From assembly GCF_003254395.2 (NCBI RefSeq), contig NC_037638.1, forward strand, positions 4,578,001 to 4,642,000: a stretch of DNA of 64,000 bases, in the 5' to 3' direction. The number at the start of each line of letters is the position of its first letter. Position 1 is the stretch's first letter. This document shows positions 1 to 13,108 of the stretch, piece after piece. This DNA comes from Apis mellifera. Taxonomy: Eukaryota > Arthropoda > Insecta > Hymenoptera > Apidae. The notes beneath the pieces were generated by a model. It saw only the letters and a list, made by a program, of their open reading frames with translations, was not told the DNA's origin and did no database searches. The position numbers and the translations under genes were made by a program.

Positions 1-1448
1 TTCAATTTACTTGTATTTTTTGGACTATTAAAAACAGGATTGTTGTCAAAATTGGCAAAGAATGGCTGAGGTACAATTGGTTGACTGAGTTTACTTGCAG
101 GTGTTGTATTAATAAATGGATCAGGAACTTTGCTGAAATCAGCTACAAAATCTGTTGAAAAATTATTAAAATTAACTGACTCAACATTGTTTATTTTTGA
201 AGTTGATGTGGAAGATAATGTAGATGTTCCAGAATGTGGAACCCTTGGAATGTTGATTTGATTAGATGATTGTGACTTTTGATTTGAGTTTTGATTTGCC
301 ATGGATGGATCCAAATAATATCTTTTAAGTTCATATTTTGCACTCATTAAATCTTTCATTTTTTGTTCATCTTTTGTATCTAAATTTTGAGATGAATTTT
401 GATTCATCAAGCCTAACCATATTCTTCTGCAATATTCATTACCACGTTCCTTTATAAAATCTATTTCCTCTTGTGTAAATGTTGCCATAGAAATAGACTT
501 TACTCTATGTGGTGGTGTTAAACCTCGTCTGTAATTTTAAATAAAATTATTAAATAAATAAAATATAGTAAATAAAAATATAAAATTCATAAAATAATTA
601 TTTATTATTTTTAAATGAAAAATTGATAGAAAAATCTGAAAATAAAAAATATTTACTGTTAATATTTTTATTTTAAATATATATTTATTATATTTAATAA
701 TTTAGCCATTTGTTTCATCTAATAATTATATATATTATAATAAATTTATATTATCTTCATAAACAAGCTAAAATAATTATAATATAATATAAATTATATT
801 ATAATATAATATAAATTTATATAATATAAATTATATAAAATAGCTACTGATTTTCTATATTATTTGAAAAAGTATATTTTGATCATTGTTATCAACTATT
901 ACTACTACACGCACAAAGAAAATACTGATGCTGATAGTTAACTTCCTGACTGTAAACATGAACATTTAATAGAGATCTATAATCTTTCCAATATAATATA
1001 TTCAGTACATATGTTTCAACAAAATTTATTACTGATTTCTATAAAAAATATTTTTAATTAAGACCAAAACAATCTATTTTATATATTTGAAATGTTGACA
1101 TTTATCTAATGAATATTATAATTTTGTAATCATTAAATATCATGTAAATTGTAATATATATTTTATCATTTTTATTTATAATATGAAGAAATCTTGAATA
1201 AAATAATTTTTAAATTATTTCCTTTATAAGAAAGAAGATTTGATACACTTTATGGGCTTCTTATAAGTAATGAGTACTTACAGCATACCAGAACAAGAGG
1301 TACAGACGAATGAACCGATTGTCATGTTGACGTAAGTTGGGCCTCGTTGATGGCAGTCAAAACATTCTTTATTACCAGATTGCGAAACCAGTTCGCGTAA
1401 TATTTTCAAATTCTTCTCGTCTTGCTTTCTTTTCGCGGACGCCATCAT
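1..1448 (-). CDS. drongo: Arf-GAP domain and FG-repeat protein (drongo/AGFG), 5' part only
   Basis: Two exons are visible: 1282-1445 (ATG at 1445; an extra in-frame ATG sits just upstream at 1448) and from 528 down to the window edge. The join (donor at 1281/1280, acceptor at 530/529) restores a Leu codon. Exon 1 begins MASAKRKQ and carries an ArfGAP zinc finger of the form C-x2-C-x16-C-x2-C (CFDC...CTSC). The finger is followed across the intron by LRGLTPPHRVKSIS, including the arginine after the finger. Exon 2 continues with FTQEEIDFIKERGNEYCRR and then a Ser/Asn/Phe-rich tail typical of this family. The family links vesicle trafficking with nucleoporin-like FG repeats; the fly orthologue is drongo. 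The C-terminal FG region lies outside the window, so completeness cannot be judged. It is divergently arranged with the PHKB gene (1.3 kb between starts). Confidence 0.93.
529..1281 (-). other. first intron of drongo/AGFG
   Basis: About 750 bp of very AT-rich intron between the two drongo exons, with a GTAAGT donor on the minus strand at 1281 and a clear AG acceptor at 530/529. I see no other gene or structured element in it. Confidence 0.8.
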
Positions 1449-2773
1449 ATACGAATGTATTTTATAATTATAAACGGAACAGAGACACAACCGCTCTCGC
1501 GCTCTGCTTGCGGAACTGACTCAATTTTCTGTCACGACAGTCGTGCGTGTTCCGTAACACATTCTAAAAATGTTTCATAAGAAAACAGATCAAACGTAGA
1601 ATATGTTAGCAATGATTTTTTATGGTTGATTTTCACTCATTAGAATTTTCATTTTTATGAGAAAATACAAGAGTTCATTGGTCAGATTTTATAAACTACA
1701 AGTATATGTAATTAAAAGAATGTTTTTAAACTATTAATAATAGTAAATATATATATACAAATTTATTTTTAATTTAAATATATAATAAGATATGACCAAC
1801 ATACTTAATTATACTTTCAAATATTTTTTAATATTTACAAAATTATTTAAAAAATACAATAGATATTAATGAAAATTAATATTTTAAAAATTATATTTAA
1901 ATGAAATGAACGACAATTGTATCAATAATAAATTTTATTTATAATTAATAATTATCATTAAATATTATATATTTAAATTAAATAAAAATTAAATAAAAAC
2001 AATAATTAATATATATTATGCATTATAATTATTATAAAAAAAAAATAAGAAAAAATGATATGATATATAATATTATTATATAGCATGAAATATAAATATT
2101 GTGTAATTTTTTAAATATTTATGAATGTTTGTGTTATACTTATCTAAAAATAAAATACTTAAAATTAAATATTTCATCTAAGGTATTTTCTAAAATGTAT
2201 TTGCTAGTGTGATTTAATAATAAACTAAAACAAAAATAATTATTGCAAAAATTCAATTATAAGTATAACTTATTAAAAATCTTCTGAAATTTTTTATTTT
2301 GATTTATTTATATAATGAAATAATGAAAAATTGAAAAATATTTCAAAATATAATTGAATTAAATTTTAAAATTTTTCATTTCGGTTTATTTTAAAATAAG
2401 TTAAGAATAAATCTATTAACTGTTTCAATTTCTATTTATAAGTTAAAGATAGCAAATAGCTTCTATGTGCCAATTACATAGATAGTTTGATTATAGTATC
2501 AGTAAAATAAGTATTCAAAAGAACACAGTCAAGGTTAATGCGCGTATATGTATACGATAATCAAAGAAAAAATTTATTATTTTAGTTATATAGTTAACTG
2601 TAAATGTAATTATTTCATATTGCATTAAAAGATTTATTTTAGATATTAAATACTTTATTATAAATAAATGTTATCGATTTTAAAGAAACAAATAGAAATA
2701 ATTATTGCTATTATTAAATGAATATGCGCATTACTAAATAAGATCAACTTTAAAAAAAGTTAAATTGATTATT
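1449..2773. other. divergent intergenic region, drongo / PHKB
   Basis: A head-to-head interval. The first 110 bp next to drongo (1450-1560) are GC-richer with repeated CGC words and probably hold its promoter and 5' UTR. The remainder is AT-rich. No ORF or RNA gene is supportable. Confidence 0.6.
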
Positions 2774-5700
2774 ATGAATAAGATGACATCTCTTGCGACA
2801 ACATCTATGAATACAAAAAGGTTTAATTCTGTGTTTTATAAAAGAAAATGTGATTTAAAATATAATTAATTTATTTATTATAATTAAATTTTAAACAATT
2901 ATTTTTTAAATATATAGGTCTCATATTAGAAATGCACGTCAAGGTAGTGTTATTGATTTGGATATTGACATGTTTCTCAAAATATCCAATTATGAAGATA
3001 CAGTTAGACAACTTGATATCTATTATGGAATTGGTATAAAAATATTTTTATATTATTTTTTATTATATATTATAATATATTATTGTTACAATAATATATT
3101 GTTATATTATAATTGTTACAAAAAACAATATTATAAAATATAAAAATTATATATATTTTTTAGTTAAAAGACAATTATTACGTTATCAAAGTTGTATAAC
3201 AGGTCTTTTTCCACAAGTTTCAAATGATAAAATAGTTGGAAGTGTAAGAGAAAGTATTTATTGTGCTGCTGCTATATGGAGTTTGTACCAAGCATATAGG
3301 TAATAAAATAAAATCATTAATTTAAATTTAATATAATCATTATATTACATTATTATATAATATATGAATAATATATTATGTTCTTTAGACGTATAGATGA
3401 TGATCGTGGAAAATCTTATGAACTTGGACAATCTGCTGTAAAATGTATGCGTGGAATTTTAGAATGTTGGGTAAAACAATCACCTCGAATAGAATTATTT
3501 AAACGTAATCAATGTAACCGTTTTGCTCTACATTGTAAATTTCATTTAGATACTGGTGATGAAATTTTTAAAGATGCTGACTATAATCATTTACAAGTAA
3601 TTATAATTTATATAAATATAATTAAAAGAAAATAGATTTTTATTTGATTAAATGTTAAAAGATTGATAACTATTAACAATGATTTTCTAATACAATTATC
3701 TGTTATACAATTAAAAAATATTGATTTTTTTGCAGATTGATATTGTTTCTTTATATTTGATATTTTTGGTACAAATGATTTCTTCTGGATTACAAATTAT
3801 ATATACTCAAGATGAAGTAGCATTTGTGCAAAATCTTGTCTATTATGTGGAAAGAGCATATCGTACACCAGATTATGGCATGTGGGAACGTGGTAGTAGA
3901 TATAATGATGGTACACCTGAAATACATGCAAGTTCAATTGGTATAGCTAAAAGTGCTCTTGAAGCTATTAATGGATGTAATTTATTTGGAGAAAAAGGAG
4001 CTTCTTGGTCAGTTATATATGTTGACATTGATGCACATAATCGAAATCGTAGTATTTTTGAAACAATGCTTCCAAGAGAATCAAGTTCTAAGGTAAAGTT
4101 ATTTTTATAACATAATTTTTTATATATTTTATCTAAATAAATATTATAATATAATACAACATACATTTAGAGTGTAGATATAGCTTTATTGCCAACAATA
4201 TCTTTTCCTGCATTTGCTACTCATGAAGATGTATTATATAATGAAACAAAGGCAAATATTATTAGGAGATTAAAAGGAAATTATGGATTTAAAAGATTTG
4301 GCAGAGATGGATATAAAACAGTTATAGAAAACAAAGATCGGCGATATTACAAATCTGGTGAAATCAAGGTCTCTGATGTATTTGATTGTTAGTATATATT
4401 TTTGAAAAGTGCTTAAATAATTTCATTATGCTTGTAATTTCTATCTGTTTAATTATTTTTTATAATTCTGTTTATTATAATATTAAGTGATTATAATATT
4501 AAACAATTTTTTTGTTGCAGGAATTTGATAATATAGAATGTGAATGGCCTTTATTTTATATATTTATGATTATTGATGGTGTTTTTAAAACTTTGCCAGA
4601 ACAAGTAGAAGAATATCAAAAATTGTTAAAAGAAAGAATATATAAAGATATGAATGGAGGTATATTGAAAAATATATAAATATAGATTTAATTATAATAA
4701 TATACAATTATAAATATAATATTATATTTTATTTAATTAATAGATCCTGTAATACCTATGTATTATTATGTACCTGAGGAAAATTTAGAAGCAGAAAGAA
4801 ATGATCCTGGTAGTACATATCGAGTTTCAAGCAATGAAGGCAAAGGTCAGAAAAGTTCTGCAGATACAGAACTTGGACCCATGTATTTATGGAATCAAGC
4901 TATGTTTATAATTGCTCAACTACTTACTGCTAGTTTATTACATATTAATGAATTAGATCCAATTAGACGTTATCTGCCTTCATATAATAGACCACGAAAA
5001 GCTGGAAGGTATTCAGCTTTCCAAGTAAGTAATAATATAATTTAATTAGCATATTTATTAAAATATATTATAATTAGTTGCATAAATTATTTGATACATA
5101 TTTGTTTCATGCAGGCTAAACCAAGTATTGTAAGTAAATAATATGTGTAGTATAGTATATTTTGCAGTATTTTTTTTTAATGCTTGACAATTAAATTTAT
5201 AATAGCTTTATAATTTTAATTAATTATAATAGCTTTATAATTTTAATTAATAATATTTATATATTTGAAGCTTTTAAATTAAACAAATATAATTATGCTT
5301 GAATAGTAGATTTGTATTAAATTAATTGTAGTGTTAAATGTATACTATTGGTTTGATATTAATATCAAATTATTATGTTAATTGTTTATTATATAAATAT
5401 TTTAATAAATATACATTCAAAGCTGTTTAATAATATAGTGCATGAAGCTTGAATCAAGGCATGATTTATTTGATCATTTATTTTTTTAAAAATCTTCTTT
5501 GAATTTCAAATCTTTTGATTTTAGATATATTTAAACATGAAAAAATTTAAATAATAATGTTAGCAATATTCTTCATATATTATTATAATGCATGATTTAT
5601 CTATATATTATTATAAAATTTTTTTATATTAGGGTACTCATACTGATCTTGTAGTACAAATTGTTCTTATTGCTGAATCTATGAGATTACAAGCTATGAT

Positions 5701-8595
5701 GGCAACATATGGTATTCAAACACAGACACCACATGAAGTAGAACCTGTACAAATATTATCATCTACACAATTGGTAAAAGTCTATGAAAAATTGGGAGTA
5801 AATACTAAATTAAATCTACAAGGTAGACCAGGAAGACCTATTGGATCTTTGGGTACAAGTAAGGTATGTTTAATATATAAAATAAAAATTTTATAAAAAT
5901 CATCAATATTTATTTTTTTATAGATCTATAGAGTATGTGGTATGACAGTTCTCTGTTATCCTCTTATATTTGAAGTGTCAGAATTTTATTTGTACAGAGA
6001 TATGGCTTTATTAATTGATGATATTAAAACTGAGCTTCAGTTTGTAGGCAAATATTGGCGACTTTCAGGTCGACCGACTGTATGTCTTTTAATTCGAGAA
6101 GAACATATGAGGTATTTATTAATTTTATTAATTTTTAAAACAATTAATATATTAAAAAATAATTTGTCTACATAATTTTTTAATATATATAATCTTTTAC
6201 ATAAATTTTTTATTTAGAGATCCACAATTTAAAGAAATGCTTGATCTTTTTGCTATGTTAAAAAAAGGATATTGTGATAAAACAAAAGTACGAATTGGTC
6301 GATTACAAAATCTCATTTCTTCTTCTTGTATTGGTAATAATTTAATATTTAATAACTATATTAATATTTATTTAATATAATAATACCATTATTATCTATA
6401 TCAATATTTATTATTAAATATTAACAAAATTAAACTTTTTATACTATAGAACATTTAGATTTTATAAATACTATAGAAACAGATCTCGAACTTAGTCAAT
6501 TTAAGCAATTAGAACATGATTATATCGGATATCAAAGTTTAACAGATGTACCTAAAGCTTTAACTTATACAGAAGATACTAAAGATTATTCAGTAAGTAT
6601 CTGTAAATAAATATTTTGTAATAAATAATTTATAAATATTTTTTTCTGTTTATTTTCATTATTTCATATTTTCATATTTCAGTATTATATGAATGAACCA
6701 TTGTATAATATATTAAATGAAATTCGTAACAATAAAAGCTTGTATAGTTTATGTCAACTTTATGGTATTTTATTAAAACGAGAAGGAATTAACTATGAAA
6801 TTAATGGGATAACTGGTATTAAATTTACATTCTTTAGAAAGAATATAAATTATTATTTAATAATATTGTAAATAATTTGATTAATATATTTTAATTAATT
6901 TCATTTTAGTTGAAGATCATTTAAGATCATTATATCAACAAGCAGGTTGTCTTAGATATTGGATGGTTGTTCGTTATTGTAGTAGTTTATTGCATCATAC
7001 TGTTGATAGCATAAGTCCTTTTATAACTGGAGTTCTTGTTAAAGGAAAACAGGTATTTTGAATTAAATGAATGATTATTAAAATAAATAATATTAAAATT
7101 TTTTTATTATTAATAATTAATTTAATATTAGATAACAGTTGGAGTAATTGGTCAAGAAGAAACAGTATTTGATAAACCAATGACACCTATAGAAATTCAG
7201 TCAGTTATGTATTCTACAATTCAACCACATAATGTAGTTCAAACTGTACTTCAACAAGAAGTTTTATTATATTGTGGTCGACTTATTGGAACAAATCCAG
7301 AAATGTTTAAAGGAATATTAAAAATTCGTATTGGGTATGTATATATATTTTTTTAATATTAATATTAATTTTAATATTTTATATTTAATTATTTAATATT
7401 TTAATATTGATATTTATATTAATATTAAATATTTTTCATATTTATAGATGGGTTTTAGAAGCAATAAAGCTTTATTTACAAATGTTTGTTAAAAATATTA
7501 AACCAATTGAAAATTATAGTCCATATGAAATTCGACGATTTCTCATAAAAGTATTAACAGTTAAATACTGGGCTAAAGATGAAAAGTATATTAATTTATT
7601 TATATAATATTTAATTAAATATATATTATACACGCGCGCACATATATATATATATATATATATGTATTTATATTAATATATTTCTTTTATATATTTGTAT
7701 CAGACTTACAGTTTTAGGACGCAGGAAAATTGAAGGTTGTTTATGTAGAGTACCTGCACATTTTTATAATCACGTTTGGGAAGTATTAATGCGTTGTCCA
7801 GATGGTATTTGTGTTAATGGACGAGAATTACCCCAACAACCTACTTTGTCTAATATGACTCGTTCAGAACTTACATTTGCTTTGTTTGTGGAATCTTTAC
7901 TTCATAATATACAATTGCCAGAATATCGACAAATTATTGTAGAGGTAATTTTTTTTATTTATATTTTTATTTTATCTAATTTTTTTAATCTAAGAACGTT
8001 AAAATTATAAAAATTTTTGAAAGCTTATATTGTCTTTTTGTCAAAACAAATTAATTATGATTTTACTTAATCTTCAATTTTTATATTCACAGAAAAATAT
8101 AAAAAAATATAAAAAATATAAAAAAATATTATATACTTATATATATTATATATTTTATATTTATTTTACATATAAATTATATATTATATATATAAATTTA
8201 TGTTTTTTTTTATAGTTATTAACTATAGTGTCAACAATTTTACTTCGAAATCCAGAATTAAGTTTTCAGAAACAATTAAATCTAAATAAACTCGTTGAAG
8301 ATAGTTTTTTCATGTATTGTAAGGTATATATAATATACAATTTTATACATACAATTTAATATACAATTTTATACATAATTCAGTATCATTAATAATTGTA
8401 TTCAAATTTTTTTGTTAGGATCATAATTTAGAAAAAAATGCTGATCAATCATTATTTTTTTCTGCTAATTATTCAATAACTACAGGATATCTTGCTAGAG
8501 CTGTAGTTAATAACATGCTTACTGGAGGATGTTTTGCAACTATTAATGATATTAATGATGCAATTGAAAATAGAGAAACTTGCAAGATCACATAA
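2774..8595 (+). CDS. PHKB: Phosphorylase b kinase regulatory subunit beta
   Basis: Twenty exons: 2774-2820, 2918-3033, 3164-3299, 3389-3596, 3736-4092, 4171-4368, 4521-4659, 4744-5024, 5115-5129, 5633-5863, 5924-6111, 6218-6333, 6450-6592, 6683-6815, 6910-7052, 7132-7334, 7448-7585, 7704-7944, 8216-8323, 8419-8595. Together they give 1105 aa without interruption, close to the vertebrate beta subunit (about 1090 aa). Diagnostic segments include YRIDDD-type RRIDDDRGKSYELGQS, GMWERGSRYNDGTPE, NLFGEKGASWSVI, YGFKRFGRDGYKT, YGIQTQTPHEVEP, LGTSKIYRV and LPQQPTLSNMTR. The beta subunit is a glucoamylase-like scaffold in the (alpha beta gamma delta)4 kinase that activates glycogen phosphorylase. The beta-type C-terminal half and the absence of the alpha-type multiphosphorylation loop separate it from the alpha subunit. 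Exon 1 (MNKMTSLATTSMNTKR) is the least certain, because its donor (AAAAAG/GTTTAA) is weak; it was chosen because the join keeps frame and gives TKRS as in vertebrates. Confidence 0.96.
5115..5129 (+). other. PHKB: 15-nt frame-preserving microexon candidate in PHKB
   Basis: Between the exon ending at 5024 and the one starting at 5633, a 15-nt segment encoding AKPSI is bounded by TTTCATGCAG and GTAAGT, both strong splice signals. Inclusion or skipping leaves the frame intact. It falls at a position where the protein family is variable, so it may be an alternative cassette. RNA evidence is needed to decide. Confidence 0.55.
5197..5250. repeat. perfect 27-bp tandem duplication in a PHKB intron
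   Basis: The 27-bp unit at 5197-5223 (it contains TAATAGCTTTATAATTTTAA) recurs immediately and identically at 5224-5250. The exact identity suggests a recent slippage duplication in AT-rich intron sequence. Confidence 0.85.
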
Positions 8596-8695
8596 AAAAA
8601 TGTAGTCTTTTATCATAATAAATTATTATGTAAATATATTAAAAGTTATATTAATATATAAAAATGTAGTATTTTCTTAATATATATATTTCTTC

Positions 8696-8701
8696 AATAA
8701 A
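8696..8701 (+). promoter_or_regulatory. probable PHKB polyadenylation signal
   Basis: AATAAA about 100 nt after the PHKB stop codon, on the PHKB strand. The convergent CWC25 stop lies only 160 bp further, so the two 3' UTRs are very short or overlap. Confidence 0.5.
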
Positions 8702-8859
8702 AATTTATAAATTATCAGATCCTGTCATAATATTATAAAAATTATAAAATACACAAATATATATTAAAAGATATATATATTTTTATAGATTACATTTATA
8801 ATTCTAGAATTCTAGTTCGATGAAATTTACATAATTATATAAATTTAGATCATTTAAAA

Positions 8860-10650
8860 TCATCTTCTAGCGAAATTTATATCCATAGCTCCTCCAGATC
8901 GTTGTATATTATTTATATTAGCTTTAATTCTAGAGGCAACTGTTCCTATATCTGCAGCAACTGCTAATTGTTTTCTAAGAAAATCTTGATTATATACTTT
9001 TCTATTATCTATTTCTTTTTTTTCTTCTTCGCGATATTTTTTAACATTTTGTTCTCTTTCTTTATCTCTCCATGTTGCATTTGCTATCATTTCTTGCCTA
9101 CGTTGTTCTTTTTCTTCTTCTGTAAGATTTTGTTTCTTCTTAAAATTCCATTTATCTCTATTTCTGTCTTCTTTGTAATATTTTTTAGTTCTATCAGAAG
9201 ATAATTTAAAATATGTTTCTCTTTGATGTAATTTCTTTGAAATATTTTTATCTTTGTCCTCAAAATTACTTTTATCATTATACTTATTGTTAAAAAAATT
9301 ATTTCTTCTATCTTGAGGACTTTTTAAACGAATTTTTTTATCTCTATGTTTAGTTATGTCTTTTTTATATAATTTATCTTTCCTTACTTGAATTGAACTA
9401 TTATCACTTTCTCTGCTTAAACTACGAGTCCTAATATATTTTTCATGTAATTTATATTCTTTTTCTTTTTTATCATGTATAGATTGTTTTTCTTTATATT
9501 TTGTAACTTGAACATTTATCTCTTTACTTTTATTTCTTTTTTTTTTATATTTTTTTATATGTTTATTATTTTCACTTTTTTCACTACTTTCTGAACTGCT
9601 ACTTGAATTATCATTCTCTTCTTTTAGATTTCTTTTTTGTTTATGTTTTATCTTTTTCATTGATTTTATTAAATCTTTATTATTAATTTTTTCTTTTAAT
9701 TGTTTATATTTAGTAGTCAATAATAGATCTAATTGTGCTTCATCATCACTATCTATATCTTGTCTACTTCTTTTTCTCTTTTTTTTTTCACTTTTATCTT
9801 TTTTTGTTTGCTGTTCCAACTTAAAATAATAAATAAATATTATTAATATTATTACTAATAATATTATTACAATATCATTATTATATTAAATCAATATTAT
9901 TTACATACCAATTGTCTTAATTGTTTTAATTTAACAGGATTTTTTAATAATTGATTTCTTGTTTCCATTTCTTTTTTTTTAATAGCATATAAAGGATCTT
10001 CTTGCATTTTTCTTACTAAATCCACTTGTTCATTACCAGAAAAAAAACGTAATGATGGTGGAATACATTCTAAAATTACAAATTAATTATATATATTGAT
10101 TATTAATTACTAATGATTTATATTATATATAAATATAAAAATTAATACCATGTTCAACATGATTTCTTGACACTTGACTTAATTCAGTACCCTTTTCTAC
10201 TTGAACCATTTGTTCAAAAGATTTATCAATTGGTCGTCCAAGTAAATATTCTTCTCTATTAACTAAATGATTTGGTCCTTTATACATCCAATCCAATTTT
10301 TTGTCATCTTTTTTTTCTATCACACCTTGTTCCATTGCATATTTTTTTATATCTTCTCGATCTTTTTCTATTTCTATTTCTTTTTTTAATTCAGCTATTT
10401 TTTTCTTTTCTTGACATTGTTGTTGTTCTGCTTTCCAAACTTTTTCTATGTTTTTCATAGTAGATGGATGCCATGATTTTTTTAAATTCTGTTATAAATT
10501 TTATTAAACAAAAGTATAGATTTATATTTGTATTTTATTTGTATTTATTATTATTATTATTATATTATTATTTTTATTTGTATTTCTAACCTAATATATT
10601 TTCATATAATTTAAAATTATGATTAATCTTACCAAATCTCCTCCACCCAT
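8860..10650 (-). CDS. CWC25: Pre-mRNA-splicing factor CWC25 homologue
   Basis: Four exons on the minus strand: 10633-10650, 10149-10488, 9909-10069 and 8860-9819, giving 492 aa. The first exon is only 18 nt and encodes MGGGDL; it is followed by NLKKSWHPSTMKNIEKVWK, the hallmark CWC25 (CIR-type) N-terminus. Further family segments are KLDWMYKGPNHLVNREEYLLGRPIDKSFE and a motif reading EDPLYAIKKKE. The C-terminal two thirds are Lys/Arg/Ser-rich and low in complexity with many SR, KK and E-rich stretches, as expected for this spliceosomal protein, which acts at the first catalytic step with the Prp2-activated complex. The poly-K coding produces long T-rich tracts on the plus strand. The gene is convergent with PHKB (264 bp between stops). 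Confidence 0.95.
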
Positions 10651-11633
10651 TTTTAATCGAAAATAAGATATAAGATGAGATATATTATTATAATTATAAT
10701 ATATTTACTATTTTTTTATTATATTTAAAATTTAAAATTAAAATGAAGCTACTTTTCTTTAAAAAGTTACAATATTATTTCCCTATCGGTTTTTTGATAT
10801 TATACTGGTAACCATTTTATCCCGATATCTAACAATTCTGCGCATATTCATATCGCATAGAATATATAGTATATATAGTAATAAAATTTAAAGTGTTCAA
10901 TGGCGCGATATTTAAAATTCACATATAATTAAAAAGTAAAGATAAAAATAGAGAAGTTTATAAAAATTTTTATAAATTGTTAAAAAAATATAAATATATA
11001 AAACAAATTATATAAAGATTATTTAGAGAATATAAAAATTTTAATTATTATTTTTGATATTTTAATTTTATTTTTTTTAATTAAACTTTTGAAAAATATT
11101 TAATTATTTTTAATTTATAAGTTATAATTTTATTAACTATTTAAATAATTTTACAATATAAATATATATAATTATAAGATTTAAAATTATTTTTATTACT
11201 ATTTTTTATTTATAGATTTTCTATTAATAATTTTAATATTTAATAAAATAAAAGTTAATATAATATATAATAATTTACTTATTTTTAATTTAATATAACT
11301 TTTCTAATAATCTAATTGTATAATATAAATTTGTGATAGAACTATAGATAAACAATTTTTAAAATTTTATCCTTACAAAAAATTATACAATATTGATAAA
11401 GTCATGAATTATATAAAACTTCTATTTCAAGATAGTAAATCGAACATTAGTTTTTATACTTGTTTAGAAGTTTTCTTAATGGTCAAGTTTCATCGTATTC
11501 TGGGATACGACCTTGTAAATCAGAATGATTTAGACATTTGAAAATATATCAAAGTATGACGTGTTAATATGAAATTGAACGTGAAATGAACGTGTGTGTT
11601 TATTTAATTTAATTAAAAATTTTTTCACATGTG
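10651..11633. other. divergent intergenic region, CWC25 / small membrane protein
   Basis: About 980 bp, AT-rich throughout. Slightly more complex sequence lies at 10770-10900 next to CWC25 and at 11400-11600 next to the downstream gene, which are the likely promoter segments. No gene is supportable here. Confidence 0.5.
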
Positions 11634-12881
11634 ATGAGTAGTGTACATGAAAATTCGTGGTCGTGGATAGAGTATTTGGTGGAAACAATCAATAAACTTG
11701 CTCATGACTTAGTGAGCTCAACAACATTTGACTTATCATTTCATCCAATTAATAGTGTCATTGACGATGAATTACAGCAAAAATTATCTGATTTTTTTAA
11801 CGACTTTATTAGTTTGGTAGCATTTGATGATTTTCAGTTGCAATTATTGAAAGTCTTCTTGTTTACATTTATTAGTACTGTGGCTTTAATTTTCATCGTT
11901 TGGCATATTTATGGTCCAAGAATTTCCGAACAATTTATGGAAACAAGTAAGAAAATTCATATTTTTACTTTTGTATGTATATACATTCAATATAAAACTT
12001 ATATGAATTATTTTTGTATATAAACTTGCAATAATAATTCTCTATCTCTTTTTTCGAATATTTGTTTCTTATATTAATATTATTAAGATGAATATATCTA
12101 TTTATAAATTTTTTTTTAATATGATTATTCATCAAAATTAAATAGTTTATGGAATATTTATATTTATATTTCATATAAGTTTGTGAAAAGAAAAAAATTA
12201 GAACATATACATTTTATGCTAAAAATCAACAATTCTTAGATAGATAATTTAAAAAAATATAAAAAAAATATGTATCTAATTTGTTTTGAAATATAATTTC
12301 ATAAAAAATGACATTGATATTACATAATCTTATTAAATATAAATATATATAGATAGACATTAACTTTACATATTATTATAAATATTCATATTTTTATTGA
12401 AATTTTTATTATAAATTTTTTGTCAATTTCTAATGAAATATTATTTAATTTAATCAAAAAGATTGTCACCAAAATTTGGATTTTTCTAATGAAAACTTAA
12501 TTTTCGAGGAAAATTTAATCTTCATCCATCATGTCATGATGTGGCGTGAGCTGTTTCTCGTAATAATAAAAGCATTTCGTTTTTATAAATTTTTATTACT
12601 AATGTCAATGATCTTATTTTGTTTTCAATTCTTTCCAAGTAAAAATTAATTTATTTTTGTTAAAAATCAACTTCAAAGATAAAAAAATAAAGAAATATTT
12701 CATAATGTTCATTTCATGCTATTAGTAAATAATATTAAGTAATTAGAAAATAATTTTCTATGAATTTGTATCAAAATTGTCACATTTTCGTATTTAAAAT
12801 TTGAAATGTTTTAATATTAATGATATAATTTTTGTCATAGACTCTACATCAGAAGATCTTGATTCTTCATCTGGAGAATAA
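11634..12881 (+). CDS. Small single-pass membrane protein, function unknown
   Basis: Two exons, 11634-11946 and 12841-12881, joined in frame (donor GTAAGA, acceptor GTCATAG), encode 117 aa. I do not recognise the family. Visible features are an acidic, hydrophobic N-terminal part rich in Phe, Asp and Leu (residues 1-70), one strong membrane segment at about residues 71-92 (LLKVFLFTFISTVALIFIVW), then HIYGPRISEQF and a short acidic, Ser-rich tail ending in SSSGE. There is no N-terminal signal peptide, so a type III or tail-proximal anchor is likely. UBXN6 follows on the same strand with 227 bp between stop and start. The second exon carries only the last 13 residues; the join is supported by frame and splice sites but not by homology. 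Confidence 0.68.
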
Positions 12882-13108
12882 TTTGTTGCTTAATATAAAT
12901 TATTTATTCAACTTATAATTGTAAGTAAAATTAATTAAATTATTTATAAATGTATTTATATATATTATTATACAAATATAAGGAATTTTTATTTATTTTA
13001 GGTTAAGTTAAAAACAACAAAGTTATTAGTGAAAATAATTAAAAAAGTAAATTTTTATAAAATTAATTTGCTTTTTATAATCTCTCGTGACATTAAAAAA
13101 TAACAATT

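Noticed and set aside
8968..9204. Plus-strand Phe/Ile-rich frame that looks like a multi-pass membrane protein
   Set aside because: It is the antisense of the Lys/Glu-rich coding exon of CWC25; poly-Lys codons read backwards give Phe.
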